Below, piece by piece: positions 51,186 to 61,069 of a DNA stretch of 64,000 nt. Within the stretch, counting starts at the first letter, position 1. Every line of letters begins with the position of its first letter. The stretch is from CAZSXU01 sp964610505 (GTDB lineage: Bacteria; Arandabacterota; Arandabacteria; JAGLYR01), in contig CAZSXU010000003.1 in the NCBI GenBank assembly GCA_964610505.1, forward strand, positions 62,001 to 126,000, in the 5' to 3' direction. Made by a program: the position numbers and the translations under genes. The notes under the pieces are model-generated. The model did no database searches. It had not been told where the DNA came from and saw only the letters and a program-made list of their open reading frames with translations.

Positions 51186-52592
51186 ATGTACCGGGTTCGT
51201 GACATCGCCGACGTTATGGGGGGCGAGATCATCGCTCCGGATCCGGCCCAGGGGCAGGCCAGGCCCGCGGGTGTTTCCATCGACACCCGCGGGCTCCGGC
51301 CGGGCGATATTTTCTTCGCTCTTCGGGGTCCGGTCCGGTCCGGCGAGGAATTCGTTGACGAGGCGTTTCGGAGGGGGGCGTTGGCGGCCGTGGTGTCGGA
51401 GGCATGGGCCGCCGGACATCCGGACACCGCGGCGGGAATTCTGATTCGAGTGGCGAATACAACCGGTGCGCTCCAAGTCCTCGCGGCGCACTACCGAAGG
51501 TCCCTCCGGGTGCAGGTGGTCGCGATCACCGGGTCCAACGGGAAGACCACCACCAAGGAGATGACGGCCGCGATCCTCGCTCGACGGTATCGAACCGCCA
51601 AGACCCAGGGCAATTTCAACAATGATCTGGGCGTGCCCCTAACCCTTCTCGCGATTCCGGAAGACGCCGAGGCCGCCGTAGTGGAGATGGGGATGAATCA
51701 CCAGGGTGAGATTCGCCGTCTGGCCGAGATCAGTCGCCCACGGGTCGGTGTGGTGACCAACGTGGGGGAGAGTCACCTCGAGTTTCTAGGGTCCGTAGAG
51801 AACGTTCTTCGCGCCAAGGGGGAGCTGCTCGAGTATCTCCAGCCTGCGGACACGGCTGTGGTCAACGCGGATGACCCGCACCTCATGAGCGGCAGTCTGG
51901 TCGTTCGGGCGAGGACGCTGACCTTCGGGATCGATGCGCCCGCGGACTTTCGGGCGAGCGGCGTCGAGGCGGTGTCTGGAGAAGGGGCGCGCTTTGCGCT
52001 CGCAGGACACGACGTGCGGCTGGGAGTCCCCGGCAGGGAGTTTGTGTACGACGCCCTGGCGGCCGTCGCGGCGGGCACCGCACTGGGAGTTCCCGTAGAC
52101 GACGCGTGCGAGGCACTTCAGGGATTCCGCCCGTGCAGGATGCGTATGGAGACGATCCGGGCGGGCGACGCCACGGTGATCAACGATGCGTACAACGCCA
52201 ACCCGGCGTCGGTCCGAGCGGCTCTCAGAACCCTGGGGGGCATAGCGGCACGCGGGAGAAGAATCGCCGTTCTGGGGGACATGCTCGAGTTGGGACAGCA
52301 TTCGTCCCGGCTCCATTTTGAAGTGGGAGAGGCGGTGGGGCAATCGGCCGTCGATCGGCTCTTCACGGTCGGAACGCATTCCCGAGAGATTCAAAGCGGC
52401 GCTCTCTCTCAAGGGTTGCCGGCGGACAACGGCCGGCATTCTGAAGAGACGGAAGAGGCCCTAGAGGTCCTGCGTCGCACTGTGGCAAAGGGGGACGTGA
52501 TCCTGGTCAAAGGCTCTCGAGGATGCCGCATGGAGACGATTGCGGAGGGGCTTGTGAGCTTCCTGCGCGAGCGAAGTTCGTCCGGGCTCTGA
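51186..52592 (+). CDS. murF: UDP-N-acetylmuramoyl-tripeptide--D-alanyl-D-alanine ligase
   Basis: MurF adds D-Ala-D-Ala to the UDP-MurNAc-tripeptide. It has 468 residues. The ATP loop is ITGSNGKTTTKEM, the middle domain has VVEMGMNHQGEIRRLAEISRP, and the C-terminal domain has VINDAYNANPASVRAAL and VLGDMLELG. ATG 51186 is chosen after GAAGGAAAGG; an in-frame GTG at 51117 inside the murE end is the alternative. No ddl gene for D-Ala-D-Ala is in this window. Confidence 0.95.
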   Translation: MYRVRDIADVMGGEIIAPDPAQGQARPAGVSIDTRGLRPGDIFFALRGPVRSGEEFVDEAFRRGALAAVVSEAWAAGHPDTAAGILIRVANTTGALQVLAAHYRRSLRVQVVAITGSNGKTTTKEMTAAILARRYRTAKTQGNFNNDLGVPLTLLAIPEDAEAAVVEMGMNHQGEIRRLAEISRPRVGVVTNVGESHLEFLGSVENVLRAKGELLEYLQPADTAVVNADDPHLMSGSLVVRARTLTFGIDAPADFRASGVEAVSGEGARFALAGHDVRLGVPGREFVYDALAAVAAGTALGVPVDDACEALQGFRPCRMRMETIRAGDATVINDAYNANPASVRAALRTLGGIAARGRRIAVLGDMLELGQHSSRLHFEVGEAVGQSAVDRLFTVGTHSREIQSGALSQGLPADNGRHSEETEEALEVLRRTVAKGDVILVKGSRGCRMETIAEGLVSFLRERSSSGL

Positions 52593-52632
52593 ATCCACAT
52601 CGTACGGTGAGATGCCCGGGTCGGGGGGCGGA

Positions 52633-53718
52633 ATGCTCTATCATCTTCTGTATCCACTCAGCCAGCACCTCTCGATTCTGAACGTGTTCCGATACATCAC
52701 GTTCCGGACCGCGTATGCCACGGTTACGGCCCTGGTCCTGGCCTTTGCCCTGGGCCCTCCGCTGATCCGTCATCTCAAGCGCCGGGCCATTCAAGACGAG
52801 GTTCGGGAGGATGTGCCGGCCACGCACCGCCCCAAGCGCGGTACGCCGAGCATGGGAGGGATTCTCATTCTCGCGTGCGTGATCGTCCCGACACTTCTCT
52901 GGGCCGATCTCGGGAACCGGAACATCCTGCTGATGCTGTTTGCCACGGCGTGGTTGGGTGTGGTGGGGTTCATGGACGACTACCTGAAAATCGTCAAGAA
53001 GCGCCCGAAGGGACTGGTGGGGAGGTACAAGCTGGCGGGACAAATCGGTCTCGGTCTTCTGATCGGCATCGCACTCCAGCTCTTCCCGAACGAACCCGAG
53101 ATCGCCACACGCGTCGGCGTACCCTTCTTCAAGAACGCCTCGATCGATCTGGGATGGTTCTACATCCCCTTCGTGATTCTGGTCATCACCGCAACCTCCA
53201 ACGCCGTCAATCTTGCGGATGGTCTGGACGGGCTCGCAGCCGGAATGCTGGCCGTGGCAGCGGTGACCTTTGCCGGGATCACATACGTGTCCGGCAACGT
53301 CAAGTTCAGCGACTACCTGAACATCTACTACGTTGCGGGCAGCGGCGAACTGGCCGTGTTCTGTGGGGCGACCGTCGGCGCACTCCTCGGTTTCCTGTGG
53401 TTCAACAGCCATCCGGCCCAGGTGTTTATGGGGGACACCGGATCGCTGGCCATGGGGGGAGCGCTGGGGACGTTGGCCATCCTGATCAAGAAGGAATATC
53501 TGCTCGTGATCATCGGGGGCGTGTTTGTGCTGGAGGTCCTCTCGGTCGTGATTCAAGTGATCTCATTCAAGTGGAAAGGAAAGCGGGTGTTCAAGATGGC
53601 GCCCCTTCACCACCACTTCGAACTGCTGAACTGGACGGAACCCAAGGTGGTGGTCCGTTTCTGGATCGGAAGCGTACTTCTCGCTCTCCTGGGTTTGAGC
53701 ACGCTCAAGCTTCGCTGA
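52633..53718 (+). CDS. mraY: Phospho-N-acetylmuramoyl-pentapeptide transferase
   Basis: MraY makes lipid I by moving phospho-MurNAc-pentapeptide to undecaprenyl phosphate. The protein is 361 residues with about ten membrane helices. Motifs are HRPKRGTPSMGG, GFMDDYLKIVKKRPKGL (the catalytic Asp pair), NAVNLADGLDGLAAG, FMGDTGSLAMGG and APLHHHFE. ATG 52633 lies after GGGGGGCGG. It is coupled to murD by a TGATG overlap. Confidence 0.97.
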   Translation: MLYHLLYPLSQHLSILNVFRYITFRTAYATVTALVLAFALGPPLIRHLKRRAIQDEVREDVPATHRPKRGTPSMGGILILACVIVPTLLWADLGNRNILLMLFATAWLGVVGFMDDYLKIVKKRPKGLVGRYKLAGQIGLGLLIGIALQLFPNEPEIATRVGVPFFKNASIDLGWFYIPFVILVITATSNAVNLADGLDGLAAGMLAVAAVTFAGITYVSGNVKFSDYLNIYYVAGSGELAVFCGATVGALLGFLWFNSHPAQVFMGDTGSLAMGGALGTLAILIKKEYLLVIIGGVFVLEVLSVVIQVISFKWKGKRVFKMAPLHHHFELLNWTEPKVVVRFWIGSVLLALLGLSTLKLR

Positions 53719-55121
53719 TGGGGAATCCGACGATGGCGACTCTCGAAAGCGCGATTCCGGAGATTCTGAAAGGAGCCGACGTCTTGGTGGTCGGCTTCGG
53801 ATTAAGCGGGCAGGCCGCGGCCGAGCTACTGCTCAGCGAAGGCGCGCGTGTTCAGGCGGTCGATGATGATGTACGACTGGCGGAGACCGTTGATCCCGCG
53901 GGGTGGGAGGCTCGGGGTGTGCGGGTGCGTCTGGGAGAGGTCCGACGCCGTGAGATGGAGCGTCTCGATCTGATGGTGATTTCCCCGGGCGTGCCGCTCT
54001 CGTCCTCCTGGGTAGATTGGGCCCGCGAGGCGGGGGTTCCGGTGGTCGGCGAAATCGAGGTGGCATCCTGGGCGGCGCGGGCACCGATCGCGGTCGTCGG
54101 CGGCACGAACGGCAAGAGCACGACGACCGAGCTCCTGGGAGCGGCAATTCGGGAATGGGGGCGTCCGGTAGAGGTGGGGGGCAACATCGGGCGCGCACTC
54201 TCGGCCGTGGTGCGCGGCGTGCCGCCCGAGGGATGGATCGTTGCCGAAGTCAGCAGCTTCCAGATGGAGACGATTCACCGGTTCCGGCCCAGAGTGGCCA
54301 TCTACCTCAACCTGACCCCGGACCACCTGGACCGATACGCGTCCGTGAACGAATACGGCGCGGCGAAGGAACGGATGTTCGAGAACCAGACGGAGAGCGA
54401 CCTGGCCGTTTTGAATCGGGACGACGCACACGTCTGGTCCACCCGGGAGCGGATTCGGGCGAGGGTTCTGGCGACGAGCCTGAGCGGACGCGTCGACGAG
54501 GGAGTGTCGGTGGAGGCCGGGCGGGTCGTCGCCCGTATCGGCGGGCGTTCGTTCGATGTGTGTGCCCGAGACGACATTCTGATTCGGGGACCCCGGAATC
54601 TCTCCAACGCGCTGGCGGTGGTTGCCGCCGCGCTCTGGATGGGTGCTCCGGCGAGCGCGGTGGCGCGCGCACTGGCCACCTTTGAAGGTCTCCCGCACCG
54701 GATGGAGTCGCTGGGAACCGCGGCCGGCATCGAGTTCGTCAACGACTCCAAAGCGACGAACGTGGAAGCCGTTCTCTCGGCGCTCTCGAGTTTCACGCGT
54801 CCGGTGATTCTGATCGCCGGCGGATTAGGCAAAGGGCTTGATTTCTCGCCTCTGGCCGGCGCGTCGCGGGGGGTGGTCCGGCGGGCCATCCTCATCGGGG
54901 CATCACGGGAGGAGATCGGCCGCGTTCTCGAACCGGTCGCCGACGTGGAGTTCGCAGAGACCCTGTCGGGCGCCGTCCGCCGCGCCTATGAAACGGCGAA
55001 TTCGGGAGAGACCGTTCTTCTTTCGCCGGCCTGCGCGAGTTTCGACATGTTCCGGAACTTCGAACATCGCGGAGACGCGTTTCGGGCCGAGGTCCGGACG
55101 CTGATGGAGGGCATCGGATGA
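53718..55121 (+). CDS. murD: UDP-N-acetylmuramoyl-L-alanine--D-glutamate ligase
   Basis: MurD adds D-glutamate to UDP-MurNAc-L-Ala. It has 467 residues: an N-terminal Rossmann-like domain (VLVVGFGLSGQAAAELL), the ATP loop GGTNGKSTTTE, AEVSSFQMETI, LTPDHLDRY and the C-terminal FVNDSKATN. ATG 53718 overlaps the mraY stop, and ATG 53733 is a close alternative. Its stop overlaps the ftsW start as ATGA. Confidence 0.95.
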   Translation: MGNPTMATLESAIPEILKGADVLVVGFGLSGQAAAELLLSEGARVQAVDDDVRLAETVDPAGWEARGVRVRLGEVRRREMERLDLMVISPGVPLSSSWVDWAREAGVPVVGEIEVASWAARAPIAVVGGTNGKSTTTELLGAAIREWGRPVEVGGNIGRALSAVVRGVPPEGWIVAEVSSFQMETIHRFRPRVAIYLNLTPDHLDRYASVNEYGAAKERMFENQTESDLAVLNRDDAHVWSTRERIRARVLATSLSGRVDEGVSVEAGRVVARIGGRSFDVCARDDILIRGPRNLSNALAVVAAALWMGAPASAVARALATFEGLPHRMESLGTAAGIEFVNDSKATNVEAVLSALSSFTRPVILIAGGLGKGLDFSPLAGASRGVVRRAILIGASREEIGRVLEPVADVEFAETLSGAVRRAYETANSGETVLLSPACASFDMFRNFEHRGDAFRAEVRTLMEGIG

Positions 55122-56311
55122 ACCGGACGGGTTCCCCGCTCAGCCGCAAGCCGGACGTCCTGCTGTTCGCCGCCGCGTTGCTCCTGATGGGGCTGGGGAT
55201 CGTGATGGTGTACAGCTCGAGCTCTGTGATCGCTTCCGAGAAGTTCGCCTCCAGCGAGTTCTTCTTCAAGAGGCATCTGGTCCGGTTTGGTCTGGCGCTC
55301 GGGGTGCTCCTGACGCTGCGGTGGATCGACTATCATACGTTGATCCGCGGGGGCAGAGTCTTTGTGATGCTGGGGCTCGCACTTCTGGTCCTGGCAGTCG
55401 TTCCGAACCTCGGGTTGAGCTCGGGCGAGGTCCGCGGAGCAAGTCGGGCGATCCGTCTGGCTTCCCTCACCCTCCAGCCTGCCGAAGCGGTCCGCCTGGG
55501 CTTTCTGATCTACCTGGCCGGTACGCTGAGCCGCCGGCAGACGGAAATCCACGACTTCAGGCGTTTTCTGGTGCCGCCGCTGACGATCCTGGCGGTGATC
55601 GTGGCGCTTCTCCTCGCGCAGCCGGATCTGGGAACGGCCCTGGCGACAATGGCGATCGTTTTCGGGGTGCTCTATATCGCCGGCGCGCGTCTGGCGCCCC
55701 TGGCCCTGAGCGGACTCGCGGGGGCCGCGGTCGGCGGGCTGCTTGCGATGGCCAGCCCCTACCGCTGGGCGCGGGTCGAATCGTTCCTGGATTTCGTCAG
55801 GGGAAAACCGGATGTGCTGGGCGCCGGGTGGCACGTCAACCAATCGCTGATCGGCCTGGGGTCCGGAGGCCTGTGGGGCGTGGGATTCGGAGCGAGCCGG
55901 CAGAAGTTCTTCTTCCTGCCCGACCCTCACACCGATTCCATTTTCGCCGTGATCGGGGAGGAACTGGGGTTCGTCGGGGCTGCGCTGGTGCTGACGCTGT
56001 TTCTGTTCTTCATCTGGAGGGGAATCCGGATTGCGCTGAGGGCCCCCGACCTCTCGGGCATGTTGCTGGCCGGGGGAATCTCCATCTCGGTGTTCGTCTA
56101 CTTCGTGGTCAATGTGGCGGTCACGATGTCACTGCTTCCGGCGACGGGGCTTCCGATGCCCTTCGTCAGCTACGGAGGTTCATCGTTGCTCTTCAACGCC
56201 GCGGGTGTGGGTATGCTCCTCAACATCTCGCAGCAATCGAGGGGAACGGGGGTCCGGCCGCCCTGGAAGGAACGTCGTCCGTCGAGGCGCCGTGCAGGGT
56301 CGAAACGGTGA
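55118..56311 (+). CDS. ftsW: Septal peptidoglycan glycosyltransferase FtsW (SEDS family)
   Basis: FtsW is the septal SEDS polymerase that works with FtsI. It has 397 residues with ten predicted membrane helices. Motifs are IVMVYSSSS, AQPDLGTALA, AGWHVNQSLIGLGSGGLWG, DPHTDSIFAVIGEELG and PFVSYGGSS. The C-terminal tail is basic. The start overlaps murD and the end overlaps murG. Its place in the dcw cluster separates it from the RodA paralogue at 5614. Confidence 0.96.
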   Translation: MNRTGSPLSRKPDVLLFAAALLLMGLGIVMVYSSSSVIASEKFASSEFFFKRHLVRFGLALGVLLTLRWIDYHTLIRGGRVFVMLGLALLVLAVVPNLGLSSGEVRGASRAIRLASLTLQPAEAVRLGFLIYLAGTLSRRQTEIHDFRRFLVPPLTILAVIVALLLAQPDLGTALATMAIVFGVLYIAGARLAPLALSGLAGAAVGGLLAMASPYRWARVESFLDFVRGKPDVLGAGWHVNQSLIGLGSGGLWGVGFGASRQKFFFLPDPHTDSIFAVIGEELGFVGAALVLTLFLFFIWRGIRIALRAPDLSGMLLAGGISISVFVYFVVNVAVTMSLLPATGLPMPFVSYGGSSLLFNAAGVGMLLNISQQSRGTGVRPPWKERRPSRRRAGSKR

Positions 56312-57390
56312 AGAGGGTCCTGATTGCCGGAGGGGGAACGGGAGGACATCTCTATCCGGGGTTGGCCGTAGCCGAGGCGCTCTGCAAGAGATGGCCGGAC
56401 ACGGAGGTTCTGTTCGTGGGAACGGACCGGGGAATCGAGAGCAGAGTCGTGCCCCAAGCGGGATATCCGTTTCGATCCATCTCGGTGCGGGGGTTCCCCA
56501 GAAGCGTGTCCTGGGGCTGGGTGAGTTTCTGGTTTTCTCTGGTCCGGGGCATCGGGCAGTCGGGGTCCCTTCTCCGGTCCTGGCGGCCGGCCGTGGTGGT
56601 CGGCACCGGAGGTTACGCGTCGGTGCCTGCCGCGTGGATGGCCGTCCTTCGGCGAATCCCGGTGGTGCTCCTGGAACAGAATCGAATTCCGGGTCTGGCC
56701 ACGCGGGCAGCGGCCCGCTGGGCGCGGTTCGTCTGTTTGACCTATGCGGATTCGGCCCCGTGGTTCGGCCGCAAGGACAACCTGAGGGTCACGGGCAATC
56801 CGGTCCGGCGGAGCTTGGTCGAGAGAGAAGCGATTCCGCCAGACTCGGGAACGGTGAGGGTCTTGGCGGTGGGGGGAAGCCGGGGCGCGCGCCAGATCAA
56901 CGAGCTCTTGACGGAGGCGCTGGATCATCTGCCGGAGGATCTTCCGGTCTCGTTCGTCGTTCAGACGGGTGGGGAGGACCGCAGTTGGGTGGAGGAGCGT
57001 TTCGCGAACCGGGCATTTCCGGCCTCTGTGCACGCGTACCTGGATCCTATCGAGGATGCCTACGCGGCGGCGGATCTGGTTGTCTGCCGGGCGGGGGCCA
57101 CGACGCTCGGGGAGCTGACCGCCCGGGGTTTGCCCGGCATTCTGATTCCGTACCCGTACGCGGCGGCCGGCCACCAGCAAGCCAATGCGGAAGTTCTGTC
57201 GAGAGAAGGTGCGGCCGAGGTTCTGGATGCCCGCACGGTCACGGCCGGGGACCTGGCCGCGACCATTCGGCGTCTGGTCGAGGACGGAGGCCACCGGTCC
57301 CGGCTGGCGGCGCGTGCCCGGGCCCTGGGCAAACCGGCGGCGGCGGATGAGGTGGCCGGTCTGATCCGGACGCTGGTGGACGCGGCATAG
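56308..57390 (+). CDS. murG: UDP-GlcNAc:undecaprenyl-PP-MurNAc-pentapeptide N-acetylglucosaminyltransferase
   Basis: MurG makes lipid II from lipid I at the inner face of the membrane. It has 360 residues and a GT-B fold. The N-terminal loop is VLIAGGGTGGHLYPGLAVAEAL, then VGTGGYASVPAAWMA and VLLEQNRIPGLATR. The donor site has VCRAGATTLGELTARGLPGILIPYPYAAAGHQQANA. GTG 56308 overlaps the ftsW stop as GTGA. Confidence 0.97.
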   Translation: MKRVLIAGGGTGGHLYPGLAVAEALCKRWPDTEVLFVGTDRGIESRVVPQAGYPFRSISVRGFPRSVSWGWVSFWFSLVRGIGQSGSLLRSWRPAVVVGTGGYASVPAAWMAVLRRIPVVLLEQNRIPGLATRAAARWARFVCLTYADSAPWFGRKDNLRVTGNPVRRSLVEREAIPPDSGTVRVLAVGGSRGARQINELLTEALDHLPEDLPVSFVVQTGGEDRSWVEERFANRAFPASVHAYLDPIEDAYAAADLVVCRAGATTLGELTARGLPGILIPYPYAAAGHQQANAEVLSREGAAEVLDARTVTAGDLAATIRRLVEDGGHRSRLAARARALGKPAAADEVAGLIRTLVDAA

Positions 57391-57474
57391 ACGAGAAGCG
57401 CGGCGGTGGAAGCGTACGGACAACAGGAATGAAGCGCGGCGGTTGGAAGCAGCCGGACATAGGCGGGGGATGTG
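57391..57474. repeat. Short imperfect duplication between murG and murC
   Basis: GAAGCGCGGCGGTGGAAGC (from about 57395) is repeated as GAAGCGCGGCGGTTGGAAGC (from about 57431), each followed by a similar CGGACA segment. The step is about 36 bases. It spaces two otherwise tightly packed genes. Confidence 0.6.
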
Positions 57475-58857
57475 ATGTTCGGAAGGATTCGAAAGCTGCA
57501 CCTCGTGGGAATCGGTGGTGAGGGCGTGTCGGGGATCGCCGAGGTCCTGCTGAACATGGGATACGAGGTGAGCGGTTCGGACATTCGCACCACGGCGGTC
57601 ACACGCCGGCTGGAAAAGCTGGGAGGAAGAATCGCCGAGGGCCACGCGGCCGAGAATCTGGGCCGGGCGCAGGTCGTGGTTGTTTCCTCCGCCATTTCGG
57701 CGGAAAACCCCGAGGTCATGGAGGCCAGACGAAAGGGCATTCCCGTGATCCCGAGGGCCGAGATGCTGGCGGAGCTCATGAGAATCAAGTTCGGGGTCGC
57801 CGTGGGCGGCGCGCACGGCAAGACCACCACCACGTGGATGATCTCGCAGGTCTTGGCCGAGGGGGGACTGGACCCCACCATCGTGGTCGGAGGAAAGCTG
57901 AAGGGCCTGGACGCGAACGCCAAGTTGGGCGGCGGGGAATACCTGGTTGCGGAGGCGGACGAGTCGGATGGCTCTTTCCTGAAGCTCTCGCCCAGCATTG
58001 CGGTGGTTACCACCGTCGACGAGGAGCATCTCGATCACTACGGCGGCCTCGAAGAGATTCAGGATACCTTCGTCGAGTTTCTCAACAAGGTGCCTTTCTA
58101 TGGCACGGGCGTCGTCTGTCTGGACGAGGAGAACATCCAATCGCTGATTCCGAAGTTGGAGAAACGGATCCTCACCTACGGCCTCTCCGCCCAGGCGGAC
58201 TACGTGGCTTCGGACGTTCGCCGGGAGGGCCTCAGAACGGCGATGACGGTCTCGGACCGCGGCCGGATTCTGGGCGCGCTCACGCTCCAGATGCCCGGGA
58301 TCTACAATGTCTACAACGCGCTGGCGGCGGTGGCGGTGGGGTGCGAGTTGGAGATCGACTTCGAGAGCATTCGAGCCGCGCTGGAGGGATTTCGGGGCAT
58401 CGCTCGCCGGTTCGAGATCAAGGGCGAAGCGAACGGGGTGCTCGTGGTCGACGACTACGCCCACCATCCCACGGAAATCGAGGTGACGCTGAGGGCGGCC
58501 CGTGAGGCGTGGGGACGGCGCATCGTAGCGGTTTTCCAGCCTCACCGGTACAGCCGGACACAGGCCCTCTGGAAGCAGTTCGGTCGCTGTTTTTACGAAG
58601 CAGACGAGTTGCTCGTGATGCCCATCTATCCGGCGGCCGAGGGACCGATCGCGGGCGTCAGCGCGAAACTGATCGTCGATGCGGTCCGGGGACACGGGCA
58701 CAGGAGGGTGGTCTCGGAGGCATCGGCGGACGGCACGCTCGAAAGCTTGCTCGGGATCATCCGGCCCGGAGACGTGGTCATGACGCTGGGCGCCGGCGAT
58801 GTCTGGAAGATCGGCGAGAGACTGCTGGAGGCGACTGCTGGAGGCGAGAAGCCATGA
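57475..58857 (+). CDS. murC: UDP-N-acetylmuramate--L-alanine ligase
   Basis: MurC adds L-alanine to UDP-MurNAc. It has 460 residues. The N-terminal loop is HLVGIGGEGVSGIAEVLLN (usually GIG-M-S; Glu here is a small variation), the ATP loop is GGAHGKTTTTW, and later come EADESDGSFLKL, DDYAHHPTEI and FQPHRYSRT. ATG 57475 follows GGGGGATGTG; the GTG just before it is also possible. ATGA overlap with ftsQ. No murB follows it, although many bacteria have one here. Confidence 0.95.
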   Translation: MFGRIRKLHLVGIGGEGVSGIAEVLLNMGYEVSGSDIRTTAVTRRLEKLGGRIAEGHAAENLGRAQVVVVSSAISAENPEVMEARRKGIPVIPRAEMLAELMRIKFGVAVGGAHGKTTTTWMISQVLAEGGLDPTIVVGGKLKGLDANAKLGGGEYLVAEADESDGSFLKLSPSIAVVTTVDEEHLDHYGGLEEIQDTFVEFLNKVPFYGTGVVCLDEENIQSLIPKLEKRILTYGLSAQADYVASDVRREGLRTAMTVSDRGRILGALTLQMPGIYNVYNALAAVAVGCELEIDFESIRAALEGFRGIARRFEIKGEANGVLVVDDYAHHPTEIEVTLRAAREAWGRRIVAVFQPHRYSRTQALWKQFGRCFYEADELLVMPIYPAAEGPIAGVSAKLIVDAVRGHGHRRVVSEASADGTLESLLGIIRPGDVVMTLGAGDVWKIGERLLEATAGGEKP

Positions 58858-59687
58858 AACGTGAGGCGAAGCGAAAGGGTCGCGGTGCGTGGGTTCGGAC
58901 CGCCCGAGTCGCGGGACTGTGCCTCCTGGTCGTCGTCTCCCTCTTGGTTCTGGGCGGACTGGGTTTGCGGATCCAGACGTGGGTTGGCCAGTCGTCCATG
59001 TTCACGCTGAGGCAAGTGGAGATCGCGGGGCACGTCACCCTGGATCCCGCCGATATCCGAGATCTCTCGGGCCTGGAGATGGAGAGCCATCTCTTTGAAC
59101 TGGACGTTCGCGACGTCGGAATCCGAATTGAGCGACATCCTCGAATCCGCAGGGCGGTGGTTACGCGCCGTCTTCCGGACCGGCTGGTCGTGCGGGTGAT
59201 CGAACGTGTTCCGGTTGCCCAGGTTCTTGCGAACGAGTGGTACGAGATCGACGAAACGGGGGTGGTTCTGGGTCGGGTCCGGCCCGAGTTTCAGCACACG
59301 TTGCCCAAGTTCATTGGGTTGGGTGGAGCCACGGCCCTGGTTCCGGGCGCGCCTCTGGAAGGCACGGTGGCGCCTCGACTCTTGGGGCTGCTTGCGGCCC
59401 TTCGCCGCCCACCGATGAAGCGTCTCGGATTCGAACGGAGGTTTTCGCTGTTCCTGGTTTCGGAGGACGGAAGCCTGATGATCCCGACGGACTCCGGCTC
59501 GGCGACCCTGCTGGTGGGTCGACGGGACTGGGTTCGCAGAGTCGAGAAATTGACGATCGTGGAACCCCACTGGGAAGGTATCCCGACGGAGCCGGAGATG
59601 ATCGACCTCCGGTTTGAGGGTCAGGTAGTGGTGGGGCCCCTGCCGAAGTGGGGAAAGGAATTGGCCCACGCTTTCACGGGAGCCTGA
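58854..59687 (+). CDS. ftsQ: Cell division protein FtsQ/DivIB
   Basis: A 277-residue bitopic division protein. A basic cytoplasmic tail (KREAKRKGRGAW) precedes one membrane helix (VAGLCLLVVVSLLVLGGLGL) and a POTRA domain (FTLRQVEIAGHVTLDPADI), followed by the FtsQ beta domain (RRLPDRLVVRVIERVPVA; NEWYEIDETGVVLG). It recruits FtsL/FtsB to the divisome. ATG overlaps the murC stop. Confidence 0.93.
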   Translation: MKREAKRKGRGAWVRTARVAGLCLLVVVSLLVLGGLGLRIQTWVGQSSMFTLRQVEIAGHVTLDPADIRDLSGLEMESHLFELDVRDVGIRIERHPRIRRAVVTRRLPDRLVVRVIERVPVAQVLANEWYEIDETGVVLGRVRPEFQHTLPKFIGLGGATALVPGAPLEGTVAPRLLGLLAALRRPPMKRLGFERRFSLFLVSEDGSLMIPTDSGSATLLVGRRDWVRRVEKLTIVEPHWEGIPTEPEMIDLRFEGQVVVGPLPKWGKELAHAFTGA

Positions 59688-59807
59688 GCCCGAAGGGCGC
59701 GCGACCCGAACGCCGGCGCGCGACATGTGGACGGAACCTCAGGAATGAAGCAGGTGGGAAGGGACTCGAAGGCGCCTGCCGCCACTTCGAAAGAACGAGG
59801 TGAGAAG

Positions 59808-61037
59808 ATGCTGGCCAGAGAGATTTCGACGGGACTCGATATCGGAACCGCCAAGGTCTGTGCCGTGATCGCCGAAAGGTCCGGCCAAGAGTTCCCAAAG
59901 GTGATCGGGGTGGGTACGAGTCCTTCTCGGGGAATGCGGAAGGGAACCGTCGTGGATCTGGAGAAGACCGTGCGGGCGGTGTCGGACGCGGTTGAGCAGG
60001 CGGAGCAGATGGCCGGCGTGGAAATCGATGCCGTCCACGTGGGAATCGCCGGCGATCACGTTCGCAGCTTCAACTCCCGGGGGGTGATTGCCGTATCGAG
60101 GCCGGATCGGGAAATCACCGACCGCGACGTCGATCGAGTGGTCGAGGCAGCCAAGGCAGTGGCCATTCCCATGGACCGCGAGATCCTCCATGTCTTGCCG
60201 CAGGAATTCGTCGTGGACTCGCAGGATGGGATCCGAGTCGCGCTGGGGATGACGGGCGTTCGCCTCGAAGTGGATGTGCACATCATCACCGCCAGCACGA
60301 GCGCGGCTCAGAACGTGGTCAAGGCCGTCGACCGAGCGGGATTCGGTGTCGAACAGCTCGTCCTTCTGCCTCTGGGAACCGCGTCGGCCGTTCTCGAACC
60401 CGACGAGATGGAACTGGGCGTCGCGCTGGTGGACGTCGGGGAGGGTACCACCGACGTCGCTATTTTTCATGACGGATGCATTCGGCACAGTTCGGTGATT
60501 GCGCTCGGCGGCGGGCACGTGACCAGCGACATCGCGGTGGGCCTCAAGACGCCCCTGTCGAAGGCGGAGGAGATCAAACTCAGCTATGCGCGCGCCATGG
60601 TCACGGAACCCTCGACGGAGGGGACCATTCGCGTTCACGGTATCGGCGGGCGCAAAGACCGGAGCGTCTCCGAAGCCCAGCTGGGAACGATCGTGGAAGC
60701 CAGGATGGAAGAGATTCTGAGCCTCGTGTCTCGGGAGATTGCGAAGACGGACTACGTGGGGCTTCTGGGAACCGGCGTGGTCATTACGGGAGGGACGGCC
60801 CTCATGGACGGAATGACCGAACTGGGAGAGCAGATGTTCGGTCTTCCTGTACGGCTCGGGGTTCCCAGAAAGATCGGAGGATTGCTGGAGAGCGTGGATG
60901 ACCCTCGGTACGGTGCGGCGGTGGGATTGGCGCTCTATGGACTCAACGGGAGGAGAATGGCGAAGAGGAACGGCAAGGGTCGGGGGAAGGCCTTTGGGCG
61001 GATTCGGCGATGGGCAGATGCGTTCTTTGTCGTGTAG
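59808..61037 (+). CDS. ftsA: Cell division protein FtsA
   Basis: FtsA is the actin-like protein that tethers FtsZ to the membrane. It has about 409 residues. Motifs are STGLDIGTAKVCAVI, the 1C/SHS2 domain around residues 80-160, VDVGEGTTDVAIF and GTGVVITGGTALMDG. The C-terminal FGRIRRWADAFFVV is a likely amphipathic membrane-targeting helix. ATG 59808 follows GAGGTGAG at a good spacing; in-frame starts at 59727 and 59745 would add a hydrophilic extension. Confidence 0.96.
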   Translation: MLAREISTGLDIGTAKVCAVIAERSGQEFPKVIGVGTSPSRGMRKGTVVDLEKTVRAVSDAVEQAEQMAGVEIDAVHVGIAGDHVRSFNSRGVIAVSRPDREITDRDVDRVVEAAKAVAIPMDREILHVLPQEFVVDSQDGIRVALGMTGVRLEVDVHIITASTSAAQNVVKAVDRAGFGVEQLVLLPLGTASAVLEPDEMELGVALVDVGEGTTDVAIFHDGCIRHSSVIALGGGHVTSDIAVGLKTPLSKAEEIKLSYARAMVTEPSTEGTIRVHGIGGRKDRSVSEAQLGTIVEARMEEILSLVSREIAKTDYVGLLGTGVVITGGTALMDGMTELGEQMFGLPVRLGVPRKIGGLLESVDDPRYGAAVGLALYGLNGRRMAKRNGKGRGKAFGRIRRWADAFFVV

Positions 61038-61069
61038 GGGGGGCGGGAGCGCGGAAGGAGGAATGAAGG

